From: Anaerovorax odorimutans
GTDB taxonomy: Bacteria; Bacillota; Clostridia; Peptostreptococcales; Anaerovoracaceae
DNA: 42,723 nt
Assembly: GCF_024459955.1 (NCBI RefSeq)
Contig: NZ_JANFXK010000024.1
Location: forward strand, 1 to 42,723
Reading direction: 5' to 3'
Positions 33,248-42,557 of the stretch are shown piece after piece (the first letter of the stretch is position 1; every line of letters starts with the position of its first letter). Position numbers and translations under genes: made by a program. Under the pieces are notes generated by a model that worked only from the letters and a program-made list of their open reading frames with translations, was not told where the DNA came from and did not search any database.

Positions 33248-34726
33248 TTAACCCACTTTTGGCGATTCCTGCTGTACCGGATCTTTGGATAGATCCATTT
33301 CCGTTGCCGATATGATTTTGGTCTTTTTGACAATTTTGCGAATGATATACAGGGCCACGAAAATCGGCAGGCCGATATAGGTAACCAGAACTCCGTACCA
33401 GTCTACGCCGGAAGAAGTGAAGGCATAATAGCCCTGGCCCAAGATTACGATTGTGCAGACAATCAAAGAATACCACGTACCAAAGGGATATAACTTTGTC
33501 TTGTATTTCAGCTCGGCCAGATCCTTTCCCTGAACCTTGAAACCCCTTCTGAATCTCAGATGGCAGATACAAATACCGAACCATGTCAGAAATCCGGTCA
33601 GGCCGGTAGCGCTGTACAGCCAGGTATAAACGGCGCTGTCGCTGTTCAGGGAAGTGAGGAAGCAGAGGCTGGCTGTTAAAGCTGTAAAAAGCACGGCAAC
33701 GACTGGTACGCCTTTTTTGCTGACCTTGCCGAATAATTTAGGCGATTTTCCAGAGTTGGCCATGGAAAACAGCAGGCGGCTGGCGGAATAAAGCGTGGAA
33801 TTACCGCAGGACAGTATTGAGGTCAGAATGACCGCGTTCATTACCGAGGCTGCCATAGCAATGCCGCTCTTTTCAAAAATAATGGTAAAAGGACTAACCG
33901 CCACGTTATCGATATCCGCATTAAGCAAGTCAGGATTCGTATAAGGAATCAAAGTAGCCACTACAAAAATCGCTCCTATGTAAAACAGCAGGATACGCCA
34001 GAACACACTGTTAATGGCTTTAGGTACTGTTTTTTCAGGGTTGACACATTCTCCTGCGGCAATGGCGGTGGCTTCAACGCCTACAAAGGAAAAACCGGCC
34101 ACCATAAAAATACTGAATATGGCGAAACCGCCTCCGACAAACGGCGCGTCGTCCAGAGTCCAGTTGCTGAATCCTGGACTTTCGGACTTGAATACGCCAA
34201 TGATCATCAGGACGCCCACTACCAGGAAAATAATGATGGTCACTACCTTGATTCCCGCGAACCAGAATTCCGCTTCGCCGAAAATACCGGCTGAAAACAT
34301 GTTCAGGACCAGCAGCAAAACGATAAAAATAGCGCTCCACATGATCGACGAACTATCCGGAAACCAGAATTTCATGACAATGGCCGATGCCACCAGCTCC
34401 GTAGCAACGGTCATGGCGCTGCAATACCAGTAGTTCCAGCCCATGGCAAAGCCGAAGGCCGGATCGATGTAATCGGTGGAATAGGTCTCAAAGGCGCCAG
34501 GTACAGGCCGGTAGGTCGCCATTTCACCCAGGGCGGTCATAACAAAGTATACGGCGATTCCAATAATTCCGTAGGCAACCATACTGCCTCCCGGCCCTGC
34601 TGTACTGATGGAGGAACCGGTGGCTACAAAGAGCCCGGTCCCAATAGCCCCGCCGATGGCGATCATATTCATCTGCCTCGGTTTCAGCTTTCTTTGAAGT
34701 TTATTGTTTTCTTTGGCTTCACTCAT
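33248..34726 (-). CDS. APC-family amino acid permease
   Basis: A 492-residue permease with about 12 membrane segments. The first segment, GGAIGTGLFVATGSSISTAGPGG, and SFVGVEATAIAAGEC in the middle match the amino acid transporter (AAT) subfamily (LysP/GabP/RocE type). ATG at 34726 has AAAGGAGA. It follows the RocB-like gene by 32 bp, so it probably takes up arginine, ornithine or another basic amino acid for the amidinohydrolase; substrate assignment is from context only. Confidence 0.88.
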   Translation of the reverse strand: MSEAKENNKLQRKLKPRQMNMIAIGGAIGTGLFVATGSSISTAGPGGSMVAYGIIGIAVYFVMTALGEMATYRPVPGAFETYSTDYIDPAFGFAMGWNYWYCSAMTVATELVASAIVMKFWFPDSSSIMWSAIFIVLLLVLNMFSAGIFGEAEFWFAGIKVVTIIIFLVVGVLMIIGVFKSESPGFSNWTLDDAPFVGGGFAIFSIFMVAGFSFVGVEATAIAAGECVNPEKTVPKAINSVFWRILLFYIGAIFVVATLIPYTNPDLLNADIDNVAVSPFTIIFEKSGIAMAASVMNAVILTSILSCGNSTLYSASRLLFSMANSGKSPKLFGKVSKKGVPVVAVLFTALTASLCFLTSLNSDSAVYTWLYSATGLTGFLTWFGICICHLRFRRGFKVQGKDLAELKYKTKLYPFGTWYSLIVCTIVILGQGYYAFTSSGVDWYGVLVTYIGLPIFVALYIIRKIVKKTKIISATEMDLSKDPVQQESPKVG

Positions 34727-34758
34727 GTGATTTCTCCTTTCTGTGAAAACCGGCCGGC

Positions 34759-36441
34759 TTACGCCAGCGACGGATCATCCAAAAGCAGCGATACGGCTTT
34801 ATTGATGATCCTTGGAGTCCGTTCAAACAGGTCCTCCCTGCATACCCGCTCTGTCAGTTTGTGAAAATCCTTGCCCCAGGGGCCGATGTTCATGCACGGC
34901 ATGGTTATGGTTTCGATAGCCGCCACCGGAATGCTGTAAAAGTCTCCGAACAGTGGCATCGATCTCTCCAATGCTTCCAGAGTGCGGTTTCCCTCCCTTA
35001 TGCTTGTGTAGCTCAGATCGGATATTCCAGTGTAAAAATATTCTTTCGTATAATGCTGCCGGTACGTTTCCCAGGTATAGGCGTCCAGATCCTGCGCCAG
35101 CGTCTTCACCTGAGGATCCAGTTTTTCGAAATACAGGTTGGAAACATTGGGATAATATGGCGGGATCAAACCGCAGACTACCCTCGGCGATAAGTCTTCA
35201 ATATAATCGAACACGAATTCCACCAGAGCGAAGTTGCTTTCTATAATATTGATGGTACCTTCCCGCATGCTCTGGGAAAGGTGGGCCACCTTTTTCTCAT
35301 AGTTCTCCCGGAAGGCCGCTCCGTGCGCTCCGGCAGCTTCTTCACAGAGACTGGCAAAATCCGTCACCTTCACCTTCCAGGGCAGTTCCTTTGCCACCGG
35401 CTCGGCCACCTGGCAAAACCGGGCATAGCTCTCGTTCATTTCCTCAAGGATCTTGCCGAAGGCTTTTGTACAGACAGTCTCCACCTTTTCCATTACTTCC
35501 GCGGGAGTCTGATCCAGCGTAAGGATGCTGAAACATCCGGACGCGGAAAGAGGCATGGAAACATCATACTGTTTTTTGCTGTCTTTCAGATACAGCCACG
35601 TAGGAGGAGGCGCGCTCTCCGCCCCCATCGCATCGCAGAAGTCCATATTCAATTCCGTGCTCCTGACAATCTCACTCATCAGATTCAGCGGGTTGAATCC
35701 CTCGAACACCTTTCCGATGTGGGAAAGATATCCTCTGACATAGACAAAGGGCATAAGCTTGCCTACGGACCCTTCGGAAAAGATCCCCTGCGTAAAGTCC
35801 TTTCTCTGATGAGGCTCGGAATTAATCATGATTTTGTAGTTCAGACCATACGTATTCTTTAATTCCTCCAGGAGTTTCACAGCGGCCCGCATTCCTGCCG
35901 AAAGGTTTTCTTCATCCGGCACTGCGATAACGATCACATTTCCTTTGAAATCCTTCAGCTCACTGTAACGCCGCAGAAGCGCCAGCTGAATGGCTCCGCC
36001 GCCTTTCATGTCGGCTGTTCCCCTTCCAAAGAGAAAGGTATCGTCCTCCAGATCCTTTCTGGCGTCCGACGGCAGAGAGTCCTTTATTTTATACAGCTCC
36101 TGGGCCAGTTCGTCCGGGGAAAACGCATAGGATTTCAAAAGCTTGAAATCCTCGATCTCCACCACGTCGTTATGGTGTACGAAAACAACGGTATCGTCGC
36201 CCCTGCCCTTGACCATCGCGTAGCATACCGCCCGGCCGAAGGAGTCCCCTGGGATGGGATAAGTTCCGTAATACTGAGGATTTTCCTTAAAGTAGGGAAT
36301 TTCCGACAGATGGCCCATGAGAAACTGCTCCGCTTCCTTTTCCCTCTCCGTATAGGTAAAGCTCTGGGTCTTGATATAGCGATACAGAATATCGCGGATT
36401 TCTTTATCGATTTCTCTTAAAATGTCCTTTTTTTCTCCCAT
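34759..36441 (-). CDS. rocB: M20 family peptidase, RocB-like
   Basis: A 560-residue protein of the M20 zinc amidohydrolase family. The metal-binding motifs are VFVHHNDVVE and FGRGTADMKGGGAIQLAL with the later PDEENLSAGM catalytic/metal Glu pair. Length (about 560) and sequence style match RocB of arginine catabolism, a putative peptidase/deacylase whose precise reaction is unsettled. ATG at 36441 has GAAAGG upstream. It lies between the amidinohydrolase and the permease in the sigma-54 operon. Confidence 0.85.
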   Translation of the reverse strand: MGEKKDILREIDKEIRDILYRYIKTQSFTYTEREKEAEQFLMGHLSEIPYFKENPQYYGTYPIPGDSFGRAVCYAMVKGRGDDTVVFVHHNDVVEIEDFKLLKSYAFSPDELAQELYKIKDSLPSDARKDLEDDTFLFGRGTADMKGGGAIQLALLRRYSELKDFKGNVIVIAVPDEENLSAGMRAAVKLLEELKNTYGLNYKIMINSEPHQRKDFTQGIFSEGSVGKLMPFVYVRGYLSHIGKVFEGFNPLNLMSEIVRSTELNMDFCDAMGAESAPPPTWLYLKDSKKQYDVSMPLSASGCFSILTLDQTPAEVMEKVETVCTKAFGKILEEMNESYARFCQVAEPVAKELPWKVKVTDFASLCEEAAGAHGAAFRENYEKKVAHLSQSMREGTINIIESNFALVEFVFDYIEDLSPRVVCGLIPPYYPNVSNLYFEKLDPQVKTLAQDLDAYTWETYRQHYTKEYFYTGISDLSYTSIREGNRTLEALERSMPLFGDFYSIPVAAIETITMPCMNIGPWGKDFHKLTERVCREDLFERTPRIINKAVSLLLDDPSLA

Positions 36442-36469
36442 TACGCAGATAAGCCTTTCTTCTTTTTAT

Positions 36470-37345
36470 TTACAGTCTTGTGATCGGGCAGGTCAGACAG
36501 GTAGGGCCTCCGGTGCCTCTGTAGGAAAGCTCTTTGCCTTCGTAAGTCATGACGGTCAGTCCCAGATCCTTCAGTTTTTTCTCCACCTTCGGGCAGCCCT
36601 TGATCAGAATCACCTTTCCCGGCTCCAAAGCCAGCAGATTAGTACCCAGATAATCATATTCGTCATCATCGGCTTCGATGAGCGTAAATCCTTTTTCCAG
36701 CAGGTATTCCCGGAAGAATACAGGCATGAATTTGGAATAGACAACCGCTTTATCCGTATCCACAAAGCTGATGATGCTCATCAGGTGCAGGCAGGCATCT
36801 TCTCCTTCTCCGTGGGGCATAGGTACGATGATGTATTCATCAATGATGTCCTTTGTCAGTTCCTTGAACTGACGGATGCCTTCATCATTGGTGCGATAGC
36901 CTCTGCCGATGGCAACGGTCTTTTCATCAATCCAGAGAACGTCTCCGCCTTCCATCTTCCCCGGAGCTTTGATCTCACCCAGAGTCGGTACTCCGATGCT
37001 CTCCAGATATGCTTTTGTCGCCAGATATTCCTTGCTGCGAAGGGCTTTGCCCATTGGAAAGTAGATCGCTCCTTTTTGGGTGATCTTCAGTGGATCGTGG
37101 GTATAGATCGAATCCAGACCGGTGCGGTCATCCTGAGGAAGATAATAAACATTTTCTACATTTTCCTTGATATATTTCTCAAATACTGCATATTCTTCCA
37201 GCACCTTCTCATAATCCGGGCAGCCGAAATATTTGAATTCCTCCCAGGTGTTATTGAGATTTTCCTGACTGATAAAGGCCTGTTCCGGCTTTTTAATTAA
37301 AATAGATTCTATTTTTCCGACCATAGATTGACAACCGTATTTCAT
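36470..37345 (-). CDS. Amidinotransferase/dimethylargininase-like hydrolase (arginine deiminase superfamily)
   Basis: A 291-residue pentein-fold protein. The probable catalytic set is Glu/Asp in KMEGGDVLWID (about 130-140), His187 in ACLHLMS, and Cys283 in GGPTCLTCPITRL; Asp84 in YTHDP probably binds the guanidinium. It would hydrolyse arginine or a methylated or substituted guanidine to a citrulline-like product. It is too short for canonical arginine deiminase (about 400 residues) and closer to DDAH-type enzymes. GGAGG precedes ATG at 37345, 35 nt from a sigma-54 promoter. First gene of the operon with RocB-like and APC permease. Confidence 0.85.
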   Translation of the reverse strand: MKYGCQSMVGKIESILIKKPEQAFISQENLNNTWEEFKYFGCPDYEKVLEEYAVFEKYIKENVENVYYLPQDDRTGLDSIYTHDPLKITQKGAIYFPMGKALRSKEYLATKAYLESIGVPTLGEIKAPGKMEGGDVLWIDEKTVAIGRGYRTNDEGIRQFKELTKDIIDEYIIVPMPHGEGEDACLHLMSIISFVDTDKAVVYSKFMPVFFREYLLEKGFTLIEADDDEYDYLGTNLLALEPGKVILIKGCPKVEKKLKDLGLTVMTYEGKELSYRGTGGPTCLTCPITRL

Positions 37346-37379
37346 TTTTATACCTCCAAATGTTTTTTTATATAATTAA

Positions 37380-37395
37380 AGCAAATATCATGCCA
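37380..37395 (-). promoter_or_regulatory. Sigma-54 promoter of the arginine-type operon
   Basis: On the minus strand TGGCATGATATTTGCT has exact RpoN spacing, 35 nt upstream of the start codon at 37345. Confidence 0.88.
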
Positions 37396-37422
37396 ACATC
37401 TGAAAACTGCAGGAAAGCCTGT

Positions 37423-37481
37423 CGTTTTGCTGTATTCGGCTGTTTGGACAAATCAGCAGCCAGGGAAATACAGCAAAAACG
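37423..37481. promoter_or_regulatory. Long inverted repeat upstream of the sigma-54 promoter, putative RocR-type enhancer
   Basis: CGTTTTGCTGTATT (37423-37436) and AATACAGCAAAAACG (37467-37481, one extra base) are inverted, with GGCTG/CAGCC pairing in the centre. It lies 28-86 bp upstream of the -24 element, the expected place for binding of the activator encoded next door. No T tract follows on the minus strand, so it is not a terminator of the activator gene. Confidence 0.6.
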
Positions 37482-37534
37482 AAAAAAATCTTGCGCATCT
37501 TCGCAAAATTTCTTTCGTTTTCTCTGACTTTGTT

Positions 37535-38923
37535 CTATTTCTCCAGTCGGTATTTTTCCATCTTATACCGCAGCGCCTGCCTGCTGATATGGAGCTGCCG
37601 CGCCGCCTCGGTAATATTGTCCGTCTCACTGAGAACCTGGCGGAGGATATTCTTCTCAAAATCCCCCACGATCTCATTAATCGTTTTGTTCTCGTTCAGT
37701 TCCTTTTTCCATTTGCAGCTTTCCGGCCCTGCAGCTTCCGGCTTTTTGTCGTATAGCAGGTGCGCCGGAATATCCCTCACCGTAATCTCATCGGCTTCCG
37801 CCATGTTGAATCCATACTCGATCACATTCCGCAGCTCCCTGACGTTGCCGGGCCAGCTATAACTCATGAGCATCTGCATGGCCAGTTTGCTGCAGCCCTT
37901 TAACTTTTTACCGCTCCGGCGGTTGTAGTATTCTATGTAATGATCTATCAGCAACGGAATATCCCTTTTTCGGTCCCGCAAAAGGGGCAGCCGGATCTGA
38001 ACCACGCTCAGCCGATAGTAGAGATCGCGCCGCATTTCCTGCTCCTCTATGATATCCCTGGGTTCCCGGTTGACTGCCGATACGATGCGCACATCGATCC
38101 TGCGCTCCTCCTCTTCGCCCACCCGCCGGATTTTCTGCTCTTCCACTGCTTTTAAGATCTTGCCCTGAAGGCTGATATCCATGGAGTTGAGTTCATCCAG
38201 GAACAAGGTTCCGTTATGGGCCATTTCGAACAAGCCCTTTCTGTTTTCCGCTCCCGTGTAGCTGCCTTTGACCGTTCCGAACAGCGTGCTTTCCAGAAGG
38301 CCCGCGGGAATTGCCGAGCAGTTCTGGGAAACAAAAGGCCCTTTTGCGCGCCTGCTGTGGCTGTGGATAGCCTGGGCGGCGACTTCCTTGCCGGTCCCCG
38401 TATCTCCAATGACCATGACCGTAGATTCTCCGGCAGCGCTGCGCAGAATCTGCTCCTTTACTTCTTCCATGTGCGGGTCCTGGGTCACCATGTCGTCCAG
38501 GCAATAATAGCGATCTTCCCTGCCCTGTGTTTTTTCTCTCCTGCCGATTCGTTTACTGCATGGCTCCCCGTTTTCGGACAGCATAATCGTTCCTTCTACC
38601 GCCCCAATGATCTCTCCGTTGAGCTCAATGGGATAAGTGCTGCAGGAAAAGGTCAGGGTTTTTCCATTGCAGTCCGTAAGGGTCTGCACCTCATCAATGA
38701 TCGGTTCGCCAGTTTTCATGACACGGAAAATCGTACTCTCCTCTTCCGTAAGATCCGGATAGACCTCCAAGAGATATTTTCCCGTATAACCTTCGTTTTT
38801 TACGGTATGGTCTTCCAAATCAATGAGAGCACAGTATTCTATAATCCCGTCCCGGTCTGTAATCAGGATCGAGTCCATATTATCATAGATGCCGCTCATC
38901 TGTTCCAAACAACTGGCAAACAT
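37535..38923 (-). CDS. RocR-like sigma-54-dependent activator (PAS-AAA-Fis)
   Basis: A 462-residue activator. The N-terminal PAS-like sensing region (about 10-115) is followed by AAA+ with GDTGTGKE, GSYTGA (in place of the more usual GAFTGA) and GTLFLDELNSMD, and a Fis-type HTH with ITEAARQLHISRQALRYKM. The compact PAS-AAA-Fis arrangement is that of RocR of Bacillus. ATG at 38923 has AAGGAGG. Lying just upstream of the amidinohydrolase operon with an inverted repeat and a sigma-54 promoter between, it most likely controls that operon in response to arginine or ornithine. Tyr in GSYTGA is tolerated in some relatives. Confidence 0.88.
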   Translation of the reverse strand: MFASCLEQMSGIYDNMDSILITDRDGIIEYCALIDLEDHTVKNEGYTGKYLLEVYPDLTEEESTIFRVMKTGEPIIDEVQTLTDCNGKTLTFSCSTYPIELNGEIIGAVEGTIMLSENGEPCSKRIGRREKTQGREDRYYCLDDMVTQDPHMEEVKEQILRSAAGESTVMVIGDTGTGKEVAAQAIHSHSRRAKGPFVSQNCSAIPAGLLESTLFGTVKGSYTGAENRKGLFEMAHNGTLFLDELNSMDISLQGKILKAVEEQKIRRVGEEEERRIDVRIVSAVNREPRDIIEEQEMRRDLYYRLSVVQIRLPLLRDRKRDIPLLIDHYIEYYNRRSGKKLKGCSKLAMQMLMSYSWPGNVRELRNVIEYGFNMAEADEITVRDIPAHLLYDKKPEAAGPESCKWKKELNENKTINEIVGDFEKNILRQVLSETDNITEAARQLHISRQALRYKMEKYRLEK

Positions 38924-39005
38924 GGCCGCCTCCTTCTGCCTGTATTCTTTCTGCTGTATGAACTCTATTCTATCCTGATTTTTCGCACTTGTAAAGGCTG
39001 CGTGT

Positions 39006-39737
39006 TCAGGCAGTTTTCATCTTTGAGCGGAATACGGCCATAGAAAGCGTCACCAGCCCGATTCCATAGGCTGCCACCCACCATATATGGGGAAACATGT
39101 CGCCGTAGGCTCCGGTGACCGCGGCCTGGCCCATGTCTACCGCATGGACAAAGGGAAGGCAGTAAGCGGCTGTTTTAAAGGCTCCTCCCACCAAGTCCAG
39201 GCTGAACCATGTGCCGGAAAGCCATGCGGTCAAATTGGTCAGCAGCGCTCCGCAGACGCCGGTAGCGGTCTTTTCGTTGAACAGGCTGCCGCATAGGAGT
39301 CCCATGCCAATAAACGTCAGCGATACCGGAAGCATCAGCAGTAGTGAAACAAAAGCGGAAACGGTAATCTCCATCCCCAGAGCAAAGGCGACCAGGTAGC
39401 AGATGAGGCTCTGAGCCAATGCCATGGGAATCAGCGGAAGCGTATAGCCGAGAATGAAGTCCGCTGCCGACATGGGGGTTGTCATCAGTCTTGCCAGCAT
39501 GGATGTTTCACGGTCGTGCGCTACCAGCTGGGCGGAAAAGAGCGCCATAAAAGAAAGGCCGAACACTGCGATTCCCGGGGTCAATCGGTCCAGTTGAAAA
39601 ATTGGTTCTGGCACATTGCGGTTGATCGCTGTCAGCAGCAGGATCAGAATCACCGGGAAGCCAATGCCAAAGATCATGGATATCGGGTCACGTAAAATTT
39701 CTTTTGTGGTACGACCCGCAAAAACTTGCATTTTCAC
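39006..39737 (-). CDS. ABC-2 type transporter permease
   Basis: A 243-residue membrane protein of the ABC-2 family with about six segments, including the first LRDPISMIFGIGFPVILILLL. It overlaps the ATPase gene by 4 nt. With the ATPase it would form an exporter for a drug, lipid or peptide; which one cannot be told. The 5' end is fixed by the overlap ATGA with the upstream gene. Confidence 0.88.
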   Translation of the reverse strand: MKMQVFAGRTTKEILRDPISMIFGIGFPVILILLLTAINRNVPEPIFQLDRLTPGIAVFGLSFMALFSAQLVAHDRETSMLARLMTTPMSAADFILGYTLPLIPMALAQSLICYLVAFALGMEITVSAFVSLLLMLPVSLTFIGMGLLCGSLFNEKTATGVCGALLTNLTAWLSGTWFSLDLVGGAFKTAAYCLPFVHAVDMGQAAVTGAYGDMFPHIWWVAAYGIGLVTLSMAVFRSKMKTA

Positions 39738-40468
39738 TGCAAATCGCCTCCTCCCGCCAGATACACGAAGGCATCTTCAAAGCTGGCTGCTCCGGTTTGT
39801 TCCCGCAGCTCTTTTTCCGTACCAATGGCGCAAAGCTTCCCGTCTTTCATGATACAGATCCTGTCGGAAAGGGATTCGGCCTCTTCCAGGTAATGGGTGG
39901 TGAGAATCACGGTAATACGGCCTTTCAATTGCCGTATTACGGACCACAGCTCCCTCCTCGCTAAAACATCCAGTCCCAGGGTTGGTTCATCTAAAAATAA
40001 AATCCGCGGGTCGCTGATTAAGGCCATAGCAATGCTGAGCCTCCGCTGCCAGCCGCCCGAAAGCGTCTTTGCTTTCTGCTTTTCGATCTCCTCCAGAGCA
40101 AAAAGCCGAATCAGCTCATCCGCCTTTCTCTTTGCTTCCGCCTTCTTGATTCCGTGGACGCCTGCCATCAGTTCCAGATTTTCCCTAACCGACAGATTCC
40201 TGGCAATGGCCGTCTCCTGAGGTGATACGCCAATACACTTTTTTACTTCTTTCTCATCGGATCTGATGCTGCTGCCCAAAAGAAAGGCATCCCCATCGTC
40301 CGGCCTGGTCAGGCACGACAGCATTCTGATTGTCGTCGTCTTTCCGGCTCCGTTTACTCCCAGCAGAGCAAAGAGCTCCCCTCTTCTTACCGATAGGGAC
40401 AAGTTGTCCACTGCGGCCCTGCCTGCGTATTTTTTCGTCAATCCGCAGGTTTTAATTGCAAAATCCAT
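39734..40468 (-). CDS. ABC-2 type transporter ATP-binding protein
   Basis: A 244-residue ATPase. Walker A GVNGAGKTTTI, signature LSGGWQRRLSIAM, Walker B ILFLDEPTLGLD, and the TTHYLEEAE switch are all intact. Drug-exporter (DrrA/NatA) type. ATG at 40468 has AAGGAGG. It lies 11 bp after the regulator gene and overlaps the permease, so the three genes form one unit. Confidence 0.93.
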   Translation of the reverse strand: MDFAIKTCGLTKKYAGRAAVDNLSLSVRRGELFALLGVNGAGKTTTIRMLSCLTRPDDGDAFLLGSSIRSDEKEVKKCIGVSPQETAIARNLSVRENLELMAGVHGIKKAEAKRKADELIRLFALEEIEKQKAKTLSGGWQRRLSIAMALISDPRILFLDEPTLGLDVLARRELWSVIRQLKGRITVILTTHYLEEAESLSDRICIMKDGKLCAIGTEKELREQTGAASFEDAFVYLAGGGDLQ

Positions 40469-40479
40469 GTTTTCCTCCT

Positions 40480-40911
40480 TTATTTTTTCGGAAAATCATG
40501 GACAAGCGCAAGGGCGTCGAAGAATTTTTCCAGATCGGACTGTGCCACAATAGCCAGCCCGCGCTCTTCATCACCCAAAACCAGCAGCTTATCGCCGGCC
40601 TTTATATGAAAAATTTCACGCGCTTTTTTCGGTATTACAATCTGCCCTCTTTCTCCTACCGTAACGCTCCCGAAGAGATGCTTTCCTTTGGGAGGAATCA
40701 TCACACCCGACTCGTCTTCCCGGTAATTCACCAGATCATCGAGACTGACACCAAACAGACGGGCGATTTCGCTGCAGGTAGCCAGATCCGGCATGGATTC
40801 GCCGCTCTCCCACTTTGCCACCGCCTGACGGGACACGTTTAACTTTTCCGCCAGCTCTTCCTGCGTATATTGATGCACTTTCCTGAGTCTCTGTAAATTC
40901 ACGCTTATCAT
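40480..40911 (-). CDS. XRE HTH - AbrB/MazE fusion regulator
   Basis: A 143-residue protein joining a helix-turn-helix of the Cro/C1 type (about 5-60, YTQEELAEKLNVSRQAVAKWE) to a SpoVT/AbrB-like swapped-hairpin domain (about 80-125, VTVGERGQIVIPKKAREIF). Both are DNA-binding, so it probably binds its own promoter region and controls the downstream exporter. ATG at 40911 has AGG-type spacing; earlier in-frame ATGs at 40929 and 40968 are not preferred. The combination is regularly found with ABC-2 exporters in Firmicutes, by my recollection. Confidence 0.88.
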   Translation of the reverse strand: MISVNLQRLRKVHQYTQEELAEKLNVSRQAVAKWESGESMPDLATCSEIARLFGVSLDDLVNYREDESGVMIPPKGKHLFGSVTVGERGQIVIPKKAREIFHIKAGDKLLVLGDEERGLAIVAQSDLEKFFDALALVHDFPKK

Positions 40912-41060
40912 GTTTTTCCTACCTTTCATATAACTCATTATACTCGTACTCGGCACATTCTCCACCAACAGGAGCTGACATGGATTCTACTTTTCGTTGC
41001 GTCTTGAAGGTTGAAGGATGGGCGCCGCTGGGGTCAGCGTGCGGGCCTGGGCTGCGGGGA

Positions 41061-41640
41061 TTTGCGACCAAATCGGTCGCTTGCTGCGGAATCCCGCGAC
41101 CATGGGGCTTGAATTGGCGTCTTGGTCGCAAGGTCTTTCTGACTCACGGGGCTTTGCGACCAAATCGGCTGCTTGCTGCCAAATCCCGCGACCATGGGGC
41201 TTGAATTGGCTCCTTGGTCGCAGACCTTCTTCAGCACTACGGGGATTTGCGACCAGACCGGCCTCTTGCTACGGAATCCCGCGACCATGGGGCTCGAAAC
41301 GGCGCCTTGGTCGCAAACCTTCTTCCGCACTACGAGGATTTGCGACCAAATCGGTCGCTTGCTGCAAAATCCTGCGACCATGGGGCTCGAAACAGCACCT
41401 TGGTCGCAGAGCCCTTTCTGGCTCACGGGGATTTGCGACCAAACCGGCCTCTTGCTGCGGAATCCCGCGACCATGGGGCTCGAAACGGCACCTTGGTCGC
41501 AAGGTCTTTCTGGCCTTGCGGGTGTTTGCAACCAGATTGACTGCTTGCGGCGAAATCCCGCGACCATGAGACTCGAATTGGCATCTTGGTCGCAGATGCC
41601 TTTCTGTGCTACGGGAATTTGCAGCTGAATGCGGGTCAAT
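41061..41640. repeat. Family B tandem repeat array, six 93-bp units (plus a degenerate seventh)
   Basis: Units start with TTTGCRACCA at 41061, 41153, 41246, 41339, 41432 and 41525 (period 92-93 bp), and a degenerate start is at 41618. Each unit contains GCGACC-type arms twice in inverted pairs. In the first pair the second arm (GGTCGC) is intact in some units and mutated in others. In the second pair, GCGACCA ... TGGTCGC, the 7-bp arms are identical in all units while the loop of about 20 nt varies. The unit length of 31 codons keeps several reading frames open. The gap 40912-41060 shows no gene and only weak promoter-like sequence of the regulator. Confidence 0.9.
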
Positions 41641-41667
41641 AGGTCCGGAAAAATCGATCCGCCATCT

Positions 41668-42543
41668 TTACCATCTGTGCTGCTTCTCCCAGCCATGAAA
41701 GGCTCCGTGACTTTTGCCATCCTGTCTCACACCTGTAAAGTATGGCAGGATATAGCTCTCTATAATATGGAAGATAAATTGGCTGCTGCAGTTTCCTTTA
41801 TTATCATCCTGAGTCAGAATCAGATTCTTTCCGATTACTAGATTATTGCGCTGGTAAGTATGCAGTTTTTGCGCATTTTCGATACAATAGCCCAACTCCT
41901 GGAGCAGTCCCAAATGCTCCCAGATCAGTCGTCTGCCATCCAACAGACGTATCGTAAAGTCCGGATAATAAAAAACGCCATCCTCACTGGGATAAGGAAA
42001 CCGCTCCTCATATCGAAAAGGAATGCCATAGCCAAAAAGCGCATTGGCTATAATTACCTCGGATTTTGAGCGCACCAACTCCCCACATGCGGTTTCGTGA
42101 ATATGACTTTTAGAATCGAACGGGCATTTCATATAATCTGCGGCCAGCCACTCTTGAAGCTGTTTTTCCCGGCGAAGCTCCAAGGCTTTTCTATATTTGG
42201 GCGGCAGCTCCTGAATCAGCGTTTCTCTGTCACAGGTTTGGTATTGCCGCAGTAAATTATGCATAAGAGGCAGATTTTTATTGCATATTTTTCTGGTTTT
42301 GACTGCGAGCATTTTTTCGATCAGACCACAAAGCTTGTCTGGATCATGCTTTATATTAACGCTCTTATTCCCCCAGCCTTTTTCTGTTATGCCCTTACAG
42401 GTTTGATAATAGTCTGTCTTTTCAGGCCGCTGCCGTGCGGTCAAATAGCCTTCCGGCGCCTGCTTAATTACAGCTTTACTCTCTTTTAGCAACCGCTCCT
42501 GAACGGCAATTTCTAAATTCAGCGTTTTCTCAAAATTATCCAT
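41668..42543 (-). CDS. Uncharacterised PD-(D/E)XK nuclease-like protein within the repeat array
   Basis: A 291-residue protein of a family common but uncharacterised in Clostridia (recognised from memory). The N-terminal half is helical and charged. The C-terminal half has a nuclease-like core: LVRSKSEVIIANAL (Glu), then YYPDFTIRL (Asp) and RLIWEHLGLL (Glu-x-His), in the order expected for PD-(D/E)XK proteins, followed by YQRNNLVIGKNLILTQDD. ATG at 42543 has AAAAGGGGGAAACG just upstream; in-frame readings further upstream run into the repeats. It is flanked on both sides by 93-bp repeats, which is an unusual arrangement. Function unknown; a link to repeat dispersal is speculation. Confidence 0.8.
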   Translation of the reverse strand: MDNFEKTLNLEIAVQERLLKESKAVIKQAPEGYLTARQRPEKTDYYQTCKGITEKGWGNKSVNIKHDPDKLCGLIEKMLAVKTRKICNKNLPLMHNLLRQYQTCDRETLIQELPPKYRKALELRREKQLQEWLAADYMKCPFDSKSHIHETACGELVRSKSEVIIANALFGYGIPFRYEERFPYPSEDGVFYYPDFTIRLLDGRRLIWEHLGLLQELGYCIENAQKLHTYQRNNLVIGKNLILTQDDNKGNCSSQFIFHIIESYILPYFTGVRQDGKSHGAFHGWEKQHRW

Positions 42544-42557
42544 CGTTTCCCCCTTTT

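Noticed and set aside
37423-37481. Inverted repeat after the RocR-like gene as its terminator
   Set aside because: The side where a T tract would be needed on the minus strand is not T-rich; its position fits an enhancer better.
41061-41640. Six-frame open frames across the 93-bp array as real protein genes
   Set aside because: They exist on both strands because the unit is 31 codons long; no ribosome binding site or known fold supports any of them.
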